From: Owenia fusiformis
Lineage: Eukaryota > Annelida > Polychaeta > Sabellida > Oweniidae
DNA: 64,000 nucleotides
Assembly (NCBI GenBank): GCA_903813345.2
Contig: CAIIXF020000010.1
Span: 25,384,425-25,448,424 of the forward strand
Direction of reading: 5' to 3'
Of the stretch, positions 22,546 to 34,730 are shown piece after piece. Under the pieces are notes generated by a model, which was not told the DNA's origin, did no database searches, and saw only the letters and a program-made list of their open reading frames with translations. Every line of letters starts with the position of its first letter. The stretch's first letter is position 1. Made by a program: the position numbers and the translations under genes.

Positions 22546-23135
22546 TAGGGCCGTGCCATTCGACCGGAATCGGTCCGAACCGCGGACTTTTGTTAAAATA
22601 CCGGAATTCGGAATTTTAATATCATGTTCCGAAGGGTTTCGGAACAATATCGGACCCTTACCTTAGTACTTGCTTTGAATCGTTAATATCCGTGACCATT
22701 GTTCCTCCAGTGATGTTTTCCTTCAAACTACATCCAATTTGCATGTGTATTACTCGCATAAACAAAATAAATAGCGGAGAAATCAACAGAAATCAAGTTT
22801 TGTTTTACGAACTTTGACCTTCGGATTTCATTGGAAGTAGGAATCGACGGGGCGAAAATACTCATAGATAAATGAATAAATTTACTTTTCCATGACGTCT
22901 TACAATCTAACAGCGTTAATTAATTACATTTTAACTCTTACAATATCAGATTAATTGATTTAGAAGTGTTAACCTGACAAACTTGGACGACGATATCGTC
23001 ATGATCGCCGTCGAACTCACTCATACATAATTATTTTCATTTGTGAACCAAAAGGGGTTCCGAAAGTTCCGATTCCGTGAGACCAAGTTCCGGTTCCGAT
23101 TCCGAACCGTCCGAACCGGTTCCGGCACAGCCCTA
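22546..23135. mobile_element. 590-bp non-autonomous hAT-type element
   Basis: Exact 8-bp duplications TTACCTAT lie at 22538-22545 and 23136-23143. The ends are TAGGGCCGTGCC at the left and, as complement, TAGGGCTGTGCC at the right. The subterminal regions are dense in CCGGAA/TTCCGG/CGGTTC words. Duplication size and ends fit hAT. No transposase is present. It lies ~320 bp beyond the VANGL stop, possibly in its 3'UTR. Confidence 0.88.
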
Positions 23136-23460
23136 TTACCTATATCATTCAAGCAAATTGCTTTCTCCAAGAAAGAGATTGACAGATCAGATTGTTATGT
23201 CACCACATATTGGTTACTTCTATTTCAATCTACCAGTGAATGTGAGTATAATATAGATGGTGAAACAGTATATGTACAATTTGCACCCTCCATTTTCTTG
23301 CTAGGTATTTTATATCATGGGTGATTCCATCCAGTTTCCCAAAACAGATTTTAACTCTAAAATCCCAAATACATTAGAATGCCTGGGAGCTTAAAATGAG
23401 CATTTATAGCATCTATCAGGTTGATATCACCAAGATGTATTTGTCAAATATATGCGCTTA

Positions 23461-26400
23461 CTACACTGAGGTTTCTGAATTTAATCGTAACACAAACTTG
23501 TTCATTTTGGGATCCAGGACTTCCTCCGTGAGGTTAAAATGCGGCAATTTTCTTATTGATACCATTAACCCAACTTCACCCTGACGAAGATTGAAAATAG
23601 TTCCATGCTCTACAGCACTACTCAACAGCGAATCTGATATTAATACCCAGTTGTGTGATGATTTGTATTCACGATCGTTATATATAACTGCACCCTGGGT
23701 AAGATATCTTTCCAAGAAAGCTTTTGGGCTCATATCATTAGATATGCAGTTAGCTAGATGCTCTAGAACACCCTCCAATGTGTAGCGGGGTTGCTGTCGT
23801 GTGATGCGGAGGAATTTCTGGAGTGCTCTTGCCATTGACGGGAAGACTGCCTGGGCTGCTTCCTGTGGGTCCATCGGAATAGCGGGGCCTGGAAAAAAAG
23901 AAATATAGTCTACAATATTGCAGTGATCTCCCCATCATTAAAGCAAGTGGACGCAGCACCCACCTGAGATTTTAGAAAGTCGCACCCACCTGAAAATCCA
24001 TTTGCACCCAGGTGAAAATGAAGATAATGGAAAAATAGGTATATGGGTCTGAATTGTGAAAATGAGAATTTTGCAACTATTTGAGAAAAAATCCTATGGA
24101 GAACAGTGTATTGCATTAAGAACTTGTGTTGAACTACTCTCTCTTAAACACCAGTTGGTGCGGGAAATAGATTTTTCAGCTTTTATTTGCTCTTTCTATG
24201 TTCACTTTCACCGTTTTATTTTCTGATACATATTTATCAATAATTAAGTTCTCATATGAATTGTGTTTATGGCCTTGGCTTATGAATGCAGATCTTTTTA
24301 CGAGGCCTGTCATCATTAGTCAGAATGTCGACTTGTCAGTCAAAATGAAAGTTCGACAACAGAGTCGACAACAATCCTGTTAGTCGCAAAATCCAATACA
24401 GTTCAGTTCTTTTTCGATAAATAATAATCAAAATGCTGGAAAATTGAATGGTTTTAGATAATAATATAATGAATAGCTTGTGAATGTAAAATCAACATGT
24501 CCTTGCATCCAATGAGACTCATTATGTTAAGCTATGCAACAAAACCATGCTTAAGATCTCCACGATTTTAGATAAAGCAGATTTTTGCAGTTTTATATAA
24601 TTAAGAGATACTCGCAAATATCTCATTTAGAGATTGATTAAGATCTTTCTTACCAGTTTTACTACTGTATTATTTGTCACATTCTCAAAAAAGTGAACAT
24701 CTACCGATGAGAGAAACTCCCCTGTTGCATGGTTGATGCTTAACCAATCATTCGCAGCTAAATACCAACTCCCAAAGCATATTTACACAGTAAGGAACAC
24801 AAATTTAATCCTTTTACATGTAATCTAATAAAGCTCTAATATTGAGAGGTAAATCTAATAAAACATCCTGATCGATACGAGTCTAAAGGAATTTGACATG
24901 TCATCAATAATTAAGTTTAATACAATTCTCAAGTCTTGATTGCGACTGAATATAGACGATATTAACTGAAGGAATTTCTTGAAGTAAACTGTAATTATTG
25001 AATATTACAAGTCTTATGTGATTTTTACAGAAATAAATCTGACATCTTGACGAACTACTGGTGGAGAAGCTTTTTATCATATTTGCCTAAAATAAACATT
25101 ACCAAGTTGAAAGCATGGAGGATGTATTACATCATCACTGTACTAATTAACAAATCACCCATTATAAGAAACATCATAATTTACCTCCAAGAATAGACAA
25201 TTTTAACATTTTGATATTTTACATTTCTCGGGAGTTTAAATGTTGAGATTGGTTCACCAAATTCCTTGCTAATTCATCTATTCTGCTTTCAAAGCATTAT
25301 CAAGGAATATTGCACTTCAGTGAAAAACCTATGTGATTCATCCGTGTTATGGATTACAAGAATTATGTTAAACTAAATACTCCATGTTTATCATTTACAC
25401 TGATATCCCTCAAACATGTTGACATAATCCCGATTCTCATCCATTTTAATTATCAAATATTGAAAAAGCCCGATTAGCTTAAATAAAAACAAGAAAAATA
25501 TTGAATATATTACTCTGGTAATTTCTGCAGACATAAATGAATAAGTGAAATGATTCACAAGTTCACCATATATTTTTACATTGCAAGATGACATTTCTAA
25601 TTACACTAGACTAGTTGCTTCTAATGTATGTATGCCAAAGTGAACTAGAAAGGCAGCAACTCCCAAAAGCAGCAAATCCCACTGAACAAAACATTCTATC
25701 AAATCGATCATCATTTTGAACATAACATTTTAGGTTATGCATTTCAACAAAAAATTTACCTGCTTCACCCTGCATGCGCTTGATATGTGTGAATGCTTCC
25801 TCCGCTGCAGTGAGGAGACGTGCCCTTCGTTTCTGGACACGTCGTTTATATTCCTCCTCCTCATAGAATCTATCATTATGGCTAGAATCCCTACGTCGGG
25901 CAGCAGCCGCAAAGATCGCCCGTGATTTAGAATGGGGCGTCTGTGAAGGCATCCCATCAACATCATAGAATTTGAACTGGGGCATTTTCTGGCTCTTTTT
26001 AGAGATGTTTTCAAGGTAGTGGTTATAAACCTCAAAATCTTTATAATATTGCTCCAAGGCCCATACGGCTAAGCGTTGTATGCTTAACTGACCGACTGTG
26101 TATGACATTGAAGCACCATCTGGTGAACGAACAATCTTCATGATGTACTGGGTCTGCAAGTGCCGGATCTCCAAGAGTATCACTGTCAGGTAATGAATGA
26201 ATAAAAGAGCGTCGACTAACGACACTGAGAACAAAATGATACTGTGATAATCCTTCTCCTGTGTTTGAAATATGCGAAACCCATAGAACAACCAGAAGGC
26301 GAATGTCAGTACGAATACAAGAAACAAAATCACTACACGATATATAAAAATCCTTGGCATGGTGGCTCTGGGCTTGCGAACAAATAAAGCCCAAGCTCCA

Positions 26401-26918
26401 ATGACTAAGATCACTAACTTAAAGGCCAGGCTTATGAGCAGACCTTCACATTGGACCTCTGTCCCGATTGGTTTGCATTTATCAGTCCCTGCCTCAAGTT
26501 TACATGTACAATTTTCAGCTTTCCAGCCATTTATGCCAATTTTGGGTAGCACTACCATGGCAACAGGAGAAAGGAAGGCAAACAATGCTAATACAGCTGC
26601 AAACATAGTTCCTACATATTTAGCACAATCAAATCCTATGTGATCATCTAGATCTTTTCCAAAGCGTTCAGACATGTTCTCCATTGAAATTCCAGTTTCA
26701 CTGGTGTTTCCTGTTATAGCGGTTGTATTGTCCCCCCAGTTATCATCCTGTGGGAGGATCTGTACTTCAATCCTTTCCTCCCCTGTACCATCCTCAGGGA
26801 TCTGTCTCGTTGATCGGTCATCTCGATCACTTTCAACTCCACGCGACCGTCGATTACGACCCCGGCTGCGATGACGGCTTGTTTCTGAGCGCTCACTGCG
26901 ACCGGTGTCTGAATCCAT
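23461..26918 (-). CDS. VANGL: VANGL (Van Gogh/Strabismus), planar cell polarity protein, complete
   Basis: Two coding exons, 26918-25760 (386 codons plus one base) and 23888-23461, join through a phase-1 intron (donor GGTAAA, acceptor tttccag) to give 528 aa. Vertebrate VANGL2 is 521. VANGL is a four-pass membrane protein that pairs with Prickle and signals with Frizzled/Dishevelled/Celsr to set planar polarity. An Arg/Ser-rich N-terminus (1-35) matches the region of clustered phosphosites. DDNWGDNTTAITG (58-70) is strongly conserved. Membrane segments are near 100-124, 158-180, 190-213 and 226-250. SIQRLAVWALEQYY (279-292), AIFAAAARRRDSSHN (335-349) and EEAFTHIKR (373-381) are family hallmarks. 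The C-terminus ETSV is the PDZ-binding motif. The TM1-TM2 loop (~125-157) is longer than in vertebrates and Cys-rich. The start is chosen by homology; a tiny upstream ATG frame lies in the leader. Confidence 0.96.
23889..25759 (-). other. VANGL coding intron
   Basis: A 1.87-kb phase-1 intron. Close to the acceptor (23940-24015) is a degenerate run of 'gcacccacctga(a/g)' units. The remainder is AT-rich. Open frames seen here are short and lack homology. Confidence 0.7.
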
Positions 26919-26955
26919 CCTTGTCTGTTTGTTTTATCTTACAACATTAGGGGAT
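26919..26955 (-). other. VANGL 5'UTR fragment next to the start codon
   Basis: On the minus strand a good acceptor (tgtttcag) ends at 26956, so the coding exon probably begins at 26955 and the leader continues in an upstream untranslated exon. The short leader contains an ATG-TTG-TAA mini-frame. Confidence 0.55.
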
Positions 26956-29430
26956 CTGAAACACAGAAACAGAATACTGAGAAAGCAGAAATACTAGATG
27001 TAGTATTGGGTTATTCAAGAATTATTACAACTTATCCATGGTAACACTTTCTAAATGCAATTGTATCGGAGTATTTCAAAGTGAAATGATATACTGATTC
27101 TGCTTGAACACTGGCATTTACAGCAGCGTATCCACTGCACTGCTCAGTAGAATTCAATAATACAGACATGGCATAATGAATAGATTCATGAAGTAATTAC
27201 CAATGTACATTCTCATTGATGTTATAGCAGGCCGGATTGCTAATGGTTTAATGAAACAAAGGCACTAAATTATAACCTAGCTCTAATAGGTTCAAGGCAT
27301 GCTAGCAGATCTGGATGTAAAGAGGAATGAAACAATGTGGTTAACCAAGAAATCTAAAGTCTGGAAAGAAAGTGTCTAGCTGATACCCACAGAACATACA
27401 TTCTAGTAAAGAACCTTAGATCATAGATTATGGATATGTAAGGCTGATTGCACCCAACATCCCCATCTTTATATTAACAGTACACAAAAACTAGGTTTAA
27501 CTTCATATCATCTTACATGTTAGTTGGCCCAGTCAATAACTGATTTTAGTTGTTTCAGCCTCATTTATTATTTTATCTTCAAAGACAGAAATAAGACTTA
27601 ATCATCATGTTCTTTTGGTGCACTTTTTATAAAGGATTTATCCAGAAACAGTCTGGATACAAGGTATTTACATGTATAATATACGATATAAATTGCTTTT
27701 ACATCTCAACCAGAAATGAGATTTCCTCATCACTCTTTGAGTCAACTTCCCCATACTTACTGTCTCAATGGGGTGTTGAAGATTTGAACTTATTTAAGAC
27801 AACATAAGTAGAACTAAAACAACCAACTCTTTTATCAAGATGAAAATTGGGCCAGTTAAGACTTCAGAATCAATGTAGTTGCAACCTCACTCACATATCC
27901 TTTGTTCAACAACAATTTCTAAACATTTACATTCTCTTTATTCATCAGTTTATCAATACTTCTCCAACCCAATATCCATCAAACAATGGCAAAATTTCTG
28001 ACTAATGATGATAAAGGAGATATTGCAGTTTTCTAACACACAGTAGGGAGTCTTATTGTGTATTACTCATTTCATGCTGTACCTTATGAAGAAGATACAT
28101 GTGTACAGTTGTAATAGCCATTGTATCTACCTTGGGTTATTCAGCCTTTTTAACATGTTTCATGGGAATAGAAAGCTGATTATATTTTAGTATGTTGATA
28201 TATCAATATAAACATATCAACACAAGTATGAGTTACTTTGGCTAAGTACCTGTCTGTACTCAATATGACTATACTGGGTTAAAATTGATATATTGAGGGA
28301 ACAAGTATGACAACAACACTTGTAGTAAACTAGTAACTGGTTATATTGGCTATAATACCAACTACCCCAGGTTATATTTTAACATCTATAGAAGCAGCCC
28401 CTACAATCAATGCATGTTTCAGCTTTATATCATTTGTACATATATACTAACATGTTACAGACTTGTCTATTCCAAACTCTATCATTTAAGATATAGCAAA
28501 ATTCCCACTTGCAAGTTGAGATTTTGATATGAAAAGATTAATTACTTACTTACTTCTATATTCTGCTAAGGGACTATGACTTGTTTTGTTGGGTATGAAG
28601 ATTCCATGAAATCCCCAATACTTCAGCAGAAAGTAATGCAGTATTTTAAGAATTAAGTGAGTTCTGCCCCCTTGAGGGAGGGTTGGGACACAGTATTGTC
28701 CCAAGGGATGGGATTTTGACATAGTACCTTGTCTCAGGAATGGGGATTTTGAAGCGAATATGCCCCAGTAATAGGGAATTTTGACTGTATTTGTTTTGTA
28801 CAAAGTACATGGATGCAAATACCTTATTATAAAACCATCCAGGACTCCCAGAAGTTTAAATGTAGGTTGGCTCAGCATTATATTACTTGCTGGTATCATA
28901 TGTACAATTGAGGGTGAGTCTGATTTTGCCGTAAAATTAGATTTTCTTAAATGAGATCCTGGTGAGAAACCTGAAATATGGGTCAACATTCAGCTAGAGG
29001 GATTTTTGATTGACTCGCCAAACTCTTTAAGTAGAAAAAATTTAATAGGACCAATTTTAAATGACTCGCCAAAAATAGACAAAATTGATTTTTAGCACCC
29101 TGGACCATCCCTACCCACGTATGGTCTCACACAAACCTGGTAGATAAGAACATACATTTTCATCTCAGAATAAATATTTTTTTCAAGAGTGTGGGAAACA
29201 TACTTTAATGACATATCTCCGTACCATTATTGCATGATTTTATCAATCTCCAAAATTGTGTCTATCACTGCCACTCTAATCTATCAGGAGTATATTGTAG
29301 AACATGATCGTAGTATATGCTACACGCTCAAAAATACCCTTTCTTATTCTAAATCATTTCCTCAACTTAGAATGAACATTGAATGAACACTACACTTTCT
29401 CTTTTTTGGTATTTCCTTGCAATTCAGAAT
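26956..29430. other. Non-coding; likely VANGL 5'UTR intron
   Basis: No exon is recognised. At 28660-28800 degenerate units of 'gggattttga(c/a)' recur, and a 147-codon minus-strand frame there (28546-28989) has no recognisable family. The rest is AT-rich. Confidence 0.4.
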
Positions 29431-29439
29431 GAGACTAAG

Positions 29440-30480
29440 GCCTGCTTGCTTCATTCCTTGCTTATTCCAATTCTCCTTTTCGCAGTTCGCTCTTTGAATC
29501 AGAACGTTCGCAAATATGCACTGAAAAAGCACTCAAAAAGGACAAAATTTGATTGGTCAATATTTTCCCACTATGCATTTCGCGTAGCTATTTGCGTGAC
29601 ACGAAAGTTCTAAATCAAACTAATTACTCAATTTTGTTTTTACACCCGCACGCTAAATAAAACAATGACACCATAGTAAGTATTCTTCTTTGTCATTGCT
29701 TTAATGGTCAGTATACCGAGTTTAATCAATAAAAGATTGTACAATGAACAACAAAATTCGGAAACGAGTACTATACATTTGCTTTCGGACCACTGAACAG
29801 ATTGACCTAGATAATAGCGACGCGTCTTCTTTGGTCTACTGCTCAGTTGTTTGTGGGTTTTCAACGTAACTCTATAATGTAATTTGAAGATGAATACTTT
29901 TATTCAGTTGTTGCATCGATGTCGCAGTTTGTAGTGCGGTAAGATTGGCATGAAAGTATTGAAAGTCGAATGGAATTGTTTTTTCCAATATGGCGACTAG
30001 TCTACTGATCACGTGACCTTCTCTTTCGGAATATTTTCTCACTTTTCAATCATCGTTTTCACCACGCTATGAATTAATACAATGAAAAAAATAGCTGTTA
30101 TATTAAGATTAATGAGAGATCAATCGTTTCTAATAATTTTTTCTGTACTCTCGTACGGGAATATGAACGAATATATCGTTTGAAAAATAGGTGTGAAAAT
30201 CCCCATTTTAAACCTATGAGGGAAAATAAGGAAGTATAAATTTGTTCCTCCGCGAACTGCATCATGGGAAATATTTTGCCCTTATAAGGAAAGATTTTCG
30301 CGTCTTCTCTTTTGAAGAGGGAACAACGATTTCGATAATTGTGTTCACAACATTTTGCATTTTCATGACAACCGTAGCATTTTATGTATGGAATAGAACT
30401 CATTGAAAAAAGGCAGATATCAATTCCAGTAATTGTTGCAGATGCAGTGAAATGTGATGATAGCCTATGACTCACTATTG
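29440..30480. promoter_or_regulatory. CpG-containing patch with E-box and YY1-like sites
   Basis: This patch has more CG dinucleotides than its surroundings. It holds AATATGGCGAC at 29987-29997 and the palindrome TCACGTGA at 30009-30016, the same pairing seen at the promoter near 57.6 kb. No coding exon is evident on either strand. It may be a promoter or enhancer, possibly for VANGL. The assignment is weak. Confidence 0.3.
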
Positions 30481-33400
30481 AGGTGATACAAGGCCATATT
30501 CCCAGTGAAATTAGATCACCTAATTAGTAATTCTTGTCAGCAAGATCATTTTTCCTCTTAAATACTAAATACGCTAACCAGGTTTTCATTTTTTATTTTC
30601 AGAAAATTTCAGCCTCTTTTAAACATTTCGAAAATTAATACCACTAAAATGGCTAGTATATCTTCAAATTACTATTGGCGATAATTAAACATATGAAATT
30701 CTTCTTATAGTATATACTGTTCACGATTGAAAATGAGGTATACGTATCACTCACAAATAAAAAAAAAAGTGATTTCTTTCTTTGAAAATATAGCTTTAAA
30801 CTCAAAAGATCCCACACTATTAGGTTAAAACAAGTGTCCCATTTTACTTCTATCAGAAGGACATTTTAATATTACTATATATAGGATATGATATGGAAAT
30901 ACAAGATCTTTGACACAAACCATTAACGATTCACATGAATAATTTCTTTTTTGCGTTTTATGTATTTCAGGATTCTACGAGGCCCATTAATTATCCATCA
31001 TTTAGCTTGTCATAGAAACAGAGAATTTACTGTTGTTTAAAATACTCTTGTAAAGAGTTATTCCCACATTTTTTCAAAGAATCTGAACAACTGCATAATT
31101 TTAAATCATTAGACTCATTTCTAAAACTGACTTGGTGCGTTTACTCCAATCCTTTCAAATGTTTCCTTTTCATGTTCTATTATTTGATATAAAGTGACAC
31201 AAATGACTTTTCATTCACAGGCAATGCCTGTTACTAAGGACGACTGGATGACTCAAACTGCTTCATATTCAAAAACAGTGAAAAGCCCATGCAATAAAGA
31301 ACACAGTACCACATCATATTTCTATTAAAATCTCAATTAAACGCACCATGCGCAATGAGTTCTTTAAAACTCATTTTCTTTCTAACATATTCTGTAGATT
31401 CCTTGTTTATTTGCAGTTATTCCTTGATTTAAGCAAGAACTATAGGAGATTCTAGATCTTAGTCAAGGGATATTTTCCTACAGGAATAATTCAGTTGACT
31501 ACATATTACCTCAATTGCATTTGAATGATATTTTCCAGAAAAACATGAAATAAACATAATTTTCATAAAAATATGCTACCTATTCTATTTGCAGTTTATT
31601 CATATAGAATAAAGAATAACATATTTGTTCTTCCAACAAAATACTAAATTCAAAGAGCTTGAGGTTTCAAAGATTGTAGGAGGTAAATATTTCATGCCTG
31701 AACTGTAATATGCACATACATGTTACTCATACTAGATGTATCTTTGAAATGATGTGTGTTCAAAGCCTAGAATATTACAAAAATATTAGACAAAAATATA
31801 GTATATAAAATTTTCTGCTTTGAGAGAATAAGGCCTAGACTTCCACTCATGCGGTCATCTAAAGGGAGGTGCACTTATTTCCCTTGGGATAAACCCTGTT
31901 TTCAAAACTGACTGTACATAACAGATGTATTCTAAACTTCTGAGGTTCTATATCATACCCCGTGAAGTTCCAAATCACAGATACTGTATATACTTAGGTT
32001 TGTATTTCTTAGTCTTAAAAAGAAGTTTTTAAGTTTATAATTATAGTTATATTAACTTTGAGAAGTAGTCTCATCTAATTCTTAACTTCTACCAAGCTTT
32101 ACAATGAAACAGAATGCTGCATTGATCCTGTGGTCTAACTAGATCTAAAACACCAGAAGCTGATGTCTATTTTCATCCCAAAGATAAAGACTAGCAAGGT
32201 TCCAAAGAGTTGCATAGCTGTACAGGTTGTTGCTTAGCTATCCCATATACAAGGTTACCTGAACACTGATAACCTGAAAGCTTTGGTTTCCATGGCAAAT
32301 ATCCTAAACACACCTTTTACACTGTAGACAGGTAAATTGTAAACTTACCTGTCACTCATGATCAAATATAAATACCAAGGGATTCAGTCAAGTTACAAAC
32401 TATAAAGACGAAGCTCTTTTTTTAACGAAGCTCTTTTTTGAGAAGCAAAGTTGAACAAATGCAAAGAGTAGAGATCTAACAATGCTCGGCTGAAAAATCT
32501 CATATAGGCCTACCCTGGCTTAGTTCCTTATCCTCTGACTATGGGTGTAGTTTTACTGATTACTTTTGCATTTTTGTCATCAACTCAATATAATTACTTG
32601 ACAGGATTTCATGTTTTATATGATAATAGGGTTGATGAACATGACCATCAAACATTAACTATGACTTGAATAAAAATAGTAAGAGCATGATGAAAACAAA
32701 ACACGATATCGCCAAATTATCTTGATCAATTTTAAAATGAATGGAAATCAATGGAAAGGTAAAGAAAGGGGATTTTTACTTGTGTGTAGAGTTTCATTGA
32801 TCAATTAAGGTCTTTGAAATTGAGAAAATTGTTATTCACTCGTTAAGCACTTGTTAAGAAGCAGTAAATCCTTCAGATTTGTAAAAATCATGCCATGTAA
32901 TACCGTAACAAAAGATTTGCAATGGTAGAACATACAAAGCTGTCAACCCCTGAAGATTTTCTCACAAATAGGCCTAATTGCAGGATGGTTGACAGCACTG
33001 AACATCAAATGATCACCATATGAAATAATTGAATAGAGATTTGATTTTTCATTCTTGATCGTCAAGTTATATCAGAATTATAAACCCGGAGTACCAGATT
33101 CAAAAGAATGAAACATATTTTATCAAAACTCATATTTGAACATTTCATGATAAAAATAACCAGATAGTAGTTCTGTCTTCTTTTGGGAAAATCTACTTTT
33201 AACGACATGACATCATATTCTTGGCAGAAGCCTTATACCTACAAGGAATCAACCCTAGGGCAGCTGAAAAGATGTCTTAATTAGTCAGAGATTATATAGA
33301 ACTCATGTGTGCACTTATGATATAACAACCTAATTTTAAATCATCACAGTTAAACATGTGAATCTACTACATCATGATTTGGGTTTTACAATTCATTGTG

Positions 33401-33959
33401 AAAGATCTCAGAAATCACCATACGAAATAGTTCTCTGGGAAAGTATGTAAATTGAATTACTGTTCAGCGCCTGGTAACTGGTCATTCCTAGGACAAACAC
33501 AATTACTGGATGTTCTCATTATAGGATATTTGCCACAGTAATCAAATCATTTGACAATCAACAGTTGTAGTTTGATGCTGGAAAGTTAGAGTTCAGTAAA
33601 GTAAAAGAAAATGATTGTGAATAGTGGTTGACAGGCATTTATATTTGGGGCTCATGGAGGGTGGCACGAATTGTGTTAATTAAAAAGATATTTTATAATC
33701 GCAACTTATTATATGATGTACATAATTATATATAGATCATACAATCTTAAATGGATTATGAGGGTAAATTATGCAAGACAATTATAAAAATCAAGTACAT
33801 TTAATTAGTCCAATCTATGAGATATGAAAATAGGAATTATCATACTGAACAAGATCAGCATGGGTTTGGTCAACATGGAGAAATGCTTTGTGGAGTCAAC
33901 CTGATGCATAGGAAGACTTTACAAGCATGAAAAAACAAAGACGTAGAGTGAACAGAATT
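30481..33959. other. AT-rich non-coding stretch
   Basis: No gene, RNA or transposon end was recognised. A small inverted pair, GCTGTCAACC and GGTTGACAGC, lies ~40 bp apart near 32940-32998. It is probably part of the long VANGL 5' intron. Confidence 0.35.
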
Positions 33960-34730
33960 GCACCCTGGAATAGAAGAGACAGTTTTCAGGACAGAAAACC
34001 CAAAACAGCAACCTTAATTTTTACCAAGACTGCCCAAAACTGTTCAGTTCTAAACTTTCATATGTGAAAATATCTCTTAAAAAGTTCAGATGAATCCATG
34101 GTAAGGTTTGGCTGGAAACCTGTAGAAAAGGCTAGACAGACAAGATTTTAGAATGGAAATTCCAAAAGATTTTAGGACAGGAAATCCAAAATAGCCACAT
34201 TAACATTTACCCAGAATGCCCAAAAACTAATTTTTATACATAGAAACATCCCTGAAAATTACAAATAAATCCATGAAAAGGTTTGACTGGAAATCTGTAG
34301 TCAATCCTCCACAGACAAGATTTTAGACATCATGAGAATGTAATATATAGGCACATAAAATTTCTTTTTAGAAAAAAATATTTTTCAAGCAATATGGTAA
34401 AATAGTATGCAAAGGCCATCATTTTTCAAGATGGCTGCCATGTGTTTCTTTATTAATATTTCTAGATTTATTAATGTCCAAATGTTGCTATTACATATTA
34501 ATATTTTACCTAAATGAGTGTAACATTGACACTAAAATGGCCACCATTTTTAAATGTGTGGCTTTTGAGCAGTACTTCTACCTACATAAGGCATATGTGT
34601 ACAAAATATGAACAAAATCCGCATAATGAAATATGAGTTATCATCCGGACAGATGTACGTATAGACAGATAGACAGAGGCATTCCCTATATCCCTCTGAA
34701 CTTCGTTCTATGGGATAACAAATATATAAT
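33960..34730. repeat. Degenerate tandem repeat, ~177-bp units, plus related 3' segment
   Basis: About 33970-34147 and 34148-34325 align as two copies (shared 'aggaca', 'tgcccaaaac', 'aaatccatg', 'aggttt(g)gctgg', 'agacaagattttag'). They continue into 'caagatggctgcca' and 'aaaatggccaccattttt' (34430-34560) and end with 'ctctgaacttcgttctatgg' near 34690-34715. Phrases are shared with 17300-17800 and 52640-53260, so this is a dispersed repeat. Confidence 0.6.

Noticed and set aside
25730-26394. Extra open frames overlapping VANGL on both strands
   Set aside because: These are shadows of the conserved VANGL exon in other frames.
28546-28989. 147-codon minus-strand open frame
   Set aside because: No recognisable domain, repetitive 'gggattttga' background, no splice or promoter context; treated as chance within a likely intron.
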